Source of the DNA: Lachnospiraceae bacterium UBA1748
GTDB taxonomy: Bacteria; Bacillota; Clostridia; Lachnospirales; Lachnospiraceae
Assembly: GCA_002314855.1 (NCBI GenBank)
Contig: DCHQ01000055.1
Coordinates: 3,685 to 12,756 of the forward strand
Direction of reading: 5' to 3'
Length of the DNA stretch: 9,072 nt
Position 1 is the stretch's first letter; each line of letters starts with the position of its first letter. Made by a program: the position numbers and the translations under genes. The notes under the pieces were generated by a model. The model made no database searches, was not told the DNA's origin, and saw nothing but the letters and a program-made list of their open reading frames with translations. Shown here in pieces: positions 6,424 to 9,072 of the stretch.

Positions 6424-6603
6424 TCATTTAGCACATGCCCATTCAACAATGTCACTAATATCCATGATGGCAAGAACTTCTACAAAAGACTCCTTTTCTG
6501 CTGGCACAATAACATTCTCTGCCATAATCTTATTGCCTTCATCAAATGAAATGTCTTCGACCTCTTTAAAAGCCTCAAGTTCTTGTGAAAATACATCTTT
6601 CAT
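6424..6603 (-). CDS. Short 59-residue ORF, small gene or C-terminal gene remnant
   Basis: The minus strand is open from ATG 6603 to TGA 6424. The protein begins MKDVFSQELEAFKEVEDISF and ends MDISDIVEWACAK. It is acidic, probably helical, with no signal peptide; I do not recognise it. The same frame is open a further 17 codons upstream (to 6654, right after an in-frame TAA), reading KRTEPFRLWTERVK, which looks protein-like but has no start codon. That and the lack of a good ribosome binding site (only GAG, distant) suggest it could be the tail of a larger gene truncated at the junction with the gene ending at 6648. If translated it would be the fourth gene of the effector cassette, 44 bp after the previous stop. 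The opposite-strand frame over this stretch looks like a shadow. Confidence 0.4.
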   Translation of the reverse strand: MKDVFSQELEAFKEVEDISFDEGNKIMAENVIVPAEKESFVEVLAIMDISDIVEWACAK

Positions 6604-6647
6604 CTTAACTCGTTCAGTCCAAAGCCTAAAAGGCTCTGTTCTTTTAC

Positions 6648-7223
6648 TTATTTCTTATGTTTAACATAAAAATCTTCAATTTCTTTATCTTGATCGCATA
6701 AAACAACCTTAAGTATATTTTCGTGGTCAGAACCCCAAATGACTAAAACATATTTATCATCAACGATCCAATATGGATTAGAAACTCCACTTCCAACCAA
6801 TCCATTACTCTCACCAACTTCATCAACTATTCTAGAATAAGAATATGTCTCATCGATTTTCCTAAAATAATCTAAGCAATAATCATCGTCTCGTTCTATT
6901 TGTGTATAAGAAGCAATAGCAGCCATCTCATCTTCTAGTTCTTGATATTTACACTCTAGCTGAGATATACCTTCATTTTCTCTATCTTCATTGGCCTTGC
7001 GCCTTGCTTTGGTGCTATTCAAAAAATCTTCCAACCATTCCGTTGTTACAGAACCATATGTGGAATCAGATAATATCTTCTCAATGTGAGCAACATCATC
7101 GTCATAGTCATCATCTAGACGATTGCTAATAGCATTAATCTGCTTTTGCATATCTGATACTTCTTCCAATTTCCTATATAAATCATTTTTCATTTCATAT
7201 AATTCATCTTTTGAATATGACAT
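6648..7223 (-). CDS. Cytosolic coiled-coil protein with C-terminal domain shared with the adjacent lipoprotein
   Basis: The protein has 191 residues with no signal peptide or membrane segment. Residues 1-102 are two long, heptad-like charged helices (4-36 and about 64-102) joined by an acidic stretch (RLDDDYDDD), resembling the small WXG/DUF5082-like helical hairpin proteins found beside LXG-type effectors; that likeness is by eye. Residues 104-188 (ASYTQIERDDD to the end) align almost without gaps to 93-178 of the lipoprotein at 7284-7832, sharing DYFR-type, VGESNG/IGEPNG, GSG, YW and DDKY/EDKY motifs. The GxPxGxxGSG...YW...DKY layout recalls the SmpA/OmlA or beta-lactamase-inhibitor-like fold. 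The start at 7223 has only AAAGAA upstream; the 60-bp gap to the lipoprotein gene shows no convincing promoter. Likely a partner, chaperone or immunity-like protein for the upstream effector; function is not proven. Confidence 0.8.
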   Translation of the reverse strand: MSYSKDELYEMKNDLYRKLEEVSDMQKQINAISNRLDDDYDDDVAHIEKILSDSTYGSVTTEWLEDFLNSTKARRKANEDRENEGISQLECKYQELEDEMAAIASYTQIERDDDYCLDYFRKIDETYSYSRIVDEVGESNGLVGSGVSNPYWIVDDKYVLVIWGSDHENILKVVLCDQDKEIEDFYVKHKK

Positions 7224-7283
7224 ATATTCTTTGTGTAAGTACTATTTTATAGAAACAATTTATATAATGCCGACCTAGTTTTA

Positions 7284-7832
7284 TTATTTTTTCCCAAATT
7301 CTTCATTTATGTACAATATTTCTTCAACTTCTTTTTGATTGCATTGTTCAACTTTTAATATGGTTCCATCCAATCCATAACGAAGAAGAATGTATTTATC
7401 TTCAACTTGCCAGTACTCCCTAACGATTCCACTACCAATTCCGCCATTTGGCTCTCCGATATCATTTAGAACATCATAATATGTATAACTATCATCCAAA
7501 TTGCGAAAATATTCTAAAGAATAAAAATCAGGTCTTTCAACCTCCCTATATGAAGCACACAAACCTAATATCATAGGCTGTCTTTCCATAGTGTCATCCT
7601 CCTCACCCTCATTATATATTCCTAAACTGTTTTCTCCATCTAGCGTATATATTTCATCCACCATTTCATTTATTGCCTGCGTAGAATCGTAGTCTGTAAC
7701 ATTTTGCGTTTCTAAATTCATATAATCATCTGATAAAACCTCCTCATTGCTATTATTAAATTCAACCTCTTGCGTACAACCAGTCAATAAAACTAGCACA
7801 CACAATATAGCACCAAATAGTCTTTTCCTCAT
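7284..7832 (-). CDS. Predicted lipoprotein, candidate effector partner or immunity protein
   Basis: The protein has 182 residues. MRKR, a hydrophobic core and lipobox LTGC with Cys19 predict anchoring outside the cytoplasmic membrane. Residues 20-90 are a low-complexity acidic linker (EEVLSDD, EGEEDDTMER). Residues 93-178 form a compact domain shared (roughly 45% identity by eye) with the C-terminus of the cytosolic protein at 6648-7223: YFRNLDDSYTYYDVLNDIG, EPNGGIGSG, EYWQVEDKY. This resembles the SmpA/OmlA/beta-lactamase-inhibitor-like fold used for protein-protein contacts. ATG 7832 has AAAAGAGGTG at 7840-7849, 7 nt away. It begins 23 bp after the stop of the Cys/His-domain protein gene, so the two are surely cotranscribed. 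A surface lipoprotein right after a secreted-effector-like gene suggests immunity against an extracellular activity, or assistance in its export; this is inference. Confidence 0.85.
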   Translation of the reverse strand: MRKRLFGAILCVLVLLTGCTQEVEFNNSNEEVLSDDYMNLETQNVTDYDSTQAINEMVDEIYTLDGENSLGIYNEGEEDDTMERQPMILGLCASYREVERPDFYSLEYFRNLDDSYTYYDVLNDIGEPNGGIGSGIVREYWQVEDKYILLRYGLDGTILKVEQCNQKEVEEILYINEEFGKK

Positions 7833-7855
7833 AGCGCAACACCTCTTTTCCTTAC

Positions 7856-9072
7856 CTAATAAATATAAAATTCCCCAACAAAAACAGTATATCCTGTTCC
7901 ATCACCAATATCTTTTTCATACCCTTTAGAACCTTCAAGTAATTCATCGGTATATATTAAATAATCAGTGCCATAATTATCCTTTTCGCCTAACACTTTT
8001 ACATTTGTCACTTTTTCAGTCCCATGCTTCGAATACCAGACATCCGCATTATCATCATAAATATACCAATGAAAATCAACATTAGGTTTAACAAGCAATG
8101 CAACCCTTACTCCTCCAGACATATTCTCACTGTATTTTTCAATATGAAAACCTAGTGCCTGAATATCATTGGTCACTAATTCGACCAATTTTTCATTTGA
8201 ACTGTCCGTTCCAGCTAATACTATATTGGCATAATCCTCTACTGCTGCATCACTCTCATACTGTTGCATAAACAAATCGTCTCCACTTAGCATACCAGGT
8301 TGATTACCTCCATTAGGAAAATAACTTGTACTATCCCTCGGAATATCAACCTCAATTGATCTAGGAAAATACAACATTCCTAATATATACGAATAACAAT
8401 TCGTATGCGACAAAATGTACTCATTGTTATTATAGTAAGTAGGATCATACATAAAGAATGCACCTTCTGAAAAATCTCTAGCTATCGTCATACTATGTGG
8501 TGGCAAATCTTTCAGCATTGCATCCATTATCTCACTTAACGTAGCTTCATACATTACTTTATTATCTTTAATATCTTTCAACGAAAGAAGTCTGCTCGAA
8601 TTATCTTCTTCTAATTTATTGACGTAATAGATTATCTTGTCTTTTGAATACAATCTTAAATTATTTGCATCTTTTAAATTGTACAAATAATCAACTTCAT
8701 CACCATACTTTTCAAGAATATCATCTCTAAATAAATCTATTCGCCACTGCGAATCTCTAGCTGCACAATACTCACCATCGATAAAAGATTGTTCTATCGC
8801 TACTAACGCTACCCAAATATGCTCTCGCAATTCCTCTGATCCACATAGCAAGTTGGCTGTGTCAATTTCTATACCATCATAACGATGTTCCTTATTTTGA
8901 AATTCTTCTAGTACTTTTTCCCACTCAGCTTTATTAGTTTCAAGGCTAGTCACCGAATCACTTCCAAACCATGAATTGCAAAGGCCCTCTATCCATGACA
9001 TATTATTTATTTCATCAATTCTATTCTCTATTTCCTGTATCTTATTTTTAGCTTCTTCTATCTTGCCTAAAA
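7856..9072 (-). CDS. Putative secreted effector, C-terminal 404 residues with Cys/His catalytic-like domain (5' end beyond window)
   Basis: The frame is open to the right edge: upstream of the Met at 9001 it continues with LGKIEEAKNKIQ, EIENRIDEINN, a clear coiled coil, so 9001 is an internal Met and the gene is partial. Numbering from that Met: coiled coil then WFG (11-13) and another helix (about 20-40), like the helix-WxG-helix of WXG/LXG secretion modules; a charged helical middle (45-170); then a C-terminal domain (about 195-381) with NCYSYILGM (Cys202), GNQPGMLSG (232-240), GGVRVALLV (296-304), DFHWYIYDD (His311), WYSKHGTEKVTN (322-333) and a final YTVFVGEFYIY. I know this NCY(A/S)Y...PGxxSG...HWY...KxGT.xVTN pattern as the C-terminal domain of varied bacterial secreted proteins; Cys and His suggest a papain-like hydrolase. 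Enzymatic activity and export are inferred. The lipoprotein gene follows 23 bp downstream. Confidence 0.8.
   Translation of the reverse strand, partial: LGKIEEAKNKIQEIENRIDEINNMSWIEGLCNSWFGSDSVTSLETNKAEWEKVLEEFQNKEHRYDGIEIDTANLLCGSEELREHIWVALVAIEQSFIDGEYCAARDSQWRIDLFRDDILEKYGDEVDYLYNLKDANNLRLYSKDKIIYYVNKLEEDNSSRLLSLKDIKDNKVMYEATLSEIMDAMLKDLPPHSMTIARDFSEGAFFMYDPTYYNNNEYILSHTNCYSYILGMLYFPRSIEVDIPRDSTSYFPNGGNQPGMLSGDDLFMQQYESDAAVEDYANIVLAGTDSSNEKLVELVTNDIQALGFHIEKYSENMSGGVRVALLVKPNVDFHWYIYDDNADVWYSKHGTEKVTNVKVLGEKDNYGTDYLIYTDELLEGSKGYEKDIGDGTGYTVFVGEFYIY

Noticed and set aside
6621..6637. Hairpin AGAGCCT-TTT-AGGCTTT after the 191-residue gene as a terminator
   Set aside because: A 7-bp stem with one G-U pair, a 3-nt loop and no following T run on the minus strand; too weak to call.
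6640..6660. Programmed -1 frameshift joining the 191-residue gene to the small ORF
   Set aside because: The frames are related by -1, but no X XXY YYZ slippery heptamer is present near the stop codon.
6449..6664. Plus-strand 71-codon frame opposite the small minus-strand ORF
   Set aside because: It is low-complexity Ser/Thr-rich as expected of a shadow, has no ribosome binding site, and the minus-strand frame is more protein-like and fits the operon direction.
1..9072. CRISPR array, tRNA/rRNA genes, insertion sequences, integrase or attachment sites
   Set aside because: I saw no spaced direct repeats, no tRNA-like cloverleaf, no transposase or integrase frame and no terminal inverted repeats bounding a gene; the accessory look of 6424-9072 is not explained by a visible mobile element.

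Overview
The window looks like chromosome of an anaerobic Firmicute, most likely a Lachnospiraceae member of the Butyrivibrio/Pseudobutyrivibrio/Roseburia type. The basis is moderately low GC, strong AGGAGG-type ribosome binding sites, Firmicute-style lipoprotein signals, and protein families typical of clostridia (CmpB-like membrane protein, short IlvB). The genus is an inference; no rRNA or other marker gene is present.

Region 1 (1-3504, minus strand) is a branched-chain amino acid operon in the order ilvB, ilvN copy 1, ilvN copy 2, ilvC (the last cut by the left edge). It makes acetolactate/acetohydroxybutyrate and then the dihydroxy acids on the way to Val, Leu and Ile. Two complete regulatory subunits follow one catalytic subunit, which is unusual. 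The leader upstream of ilvB is only about 70 nt. It holds a plausible promoter, a 14-bp perfect palindrome and a six-codon frame reading MLIVRM (Leu-Ile-Val in a row), but no T-box.

Region 2 (3588-4160, plus strand) is a single small lipoprotein gene of unknown function. It ends in a strong hairpin that probably serves as a bidirectional terminator for this gene and the convergent operon beyond it.

Region 3 (4193-6413, minus strand) is a tight three-gene operon: class I SAM methyltransferase, HD-domain hydrolase and CmpB-like multi-pass membrane protein. The last two overlap by 4 bp (ATGA). Its promoter lies so close to the first ATG that the mRNA is predicted to be leaderless or nearly so.

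Region 4 (6424-9072, minus strand) is an accessory cassette with a looser, AT-richer look. In transcription order it holds: the C-terminal 404 residues of a large protein running off the right edge, with a coiled-coil segment and a C-terminal Cys/His (NCYSY...HWY) domain of the kind seen at the ends of polymorphic toxins; a lipoprotein; a cytosolic coiled-coil protein sharing an ~85-residue C-terminal domain with that lipoprotein; and a 59-codon ORF that may be a real small gene or a remnant. I read this as a candidate secreted effector with two paralogous partner or immunity-like proteins placed on opposite sides of the membrane. This is the most novel part of the window, but the functional reading is inference.
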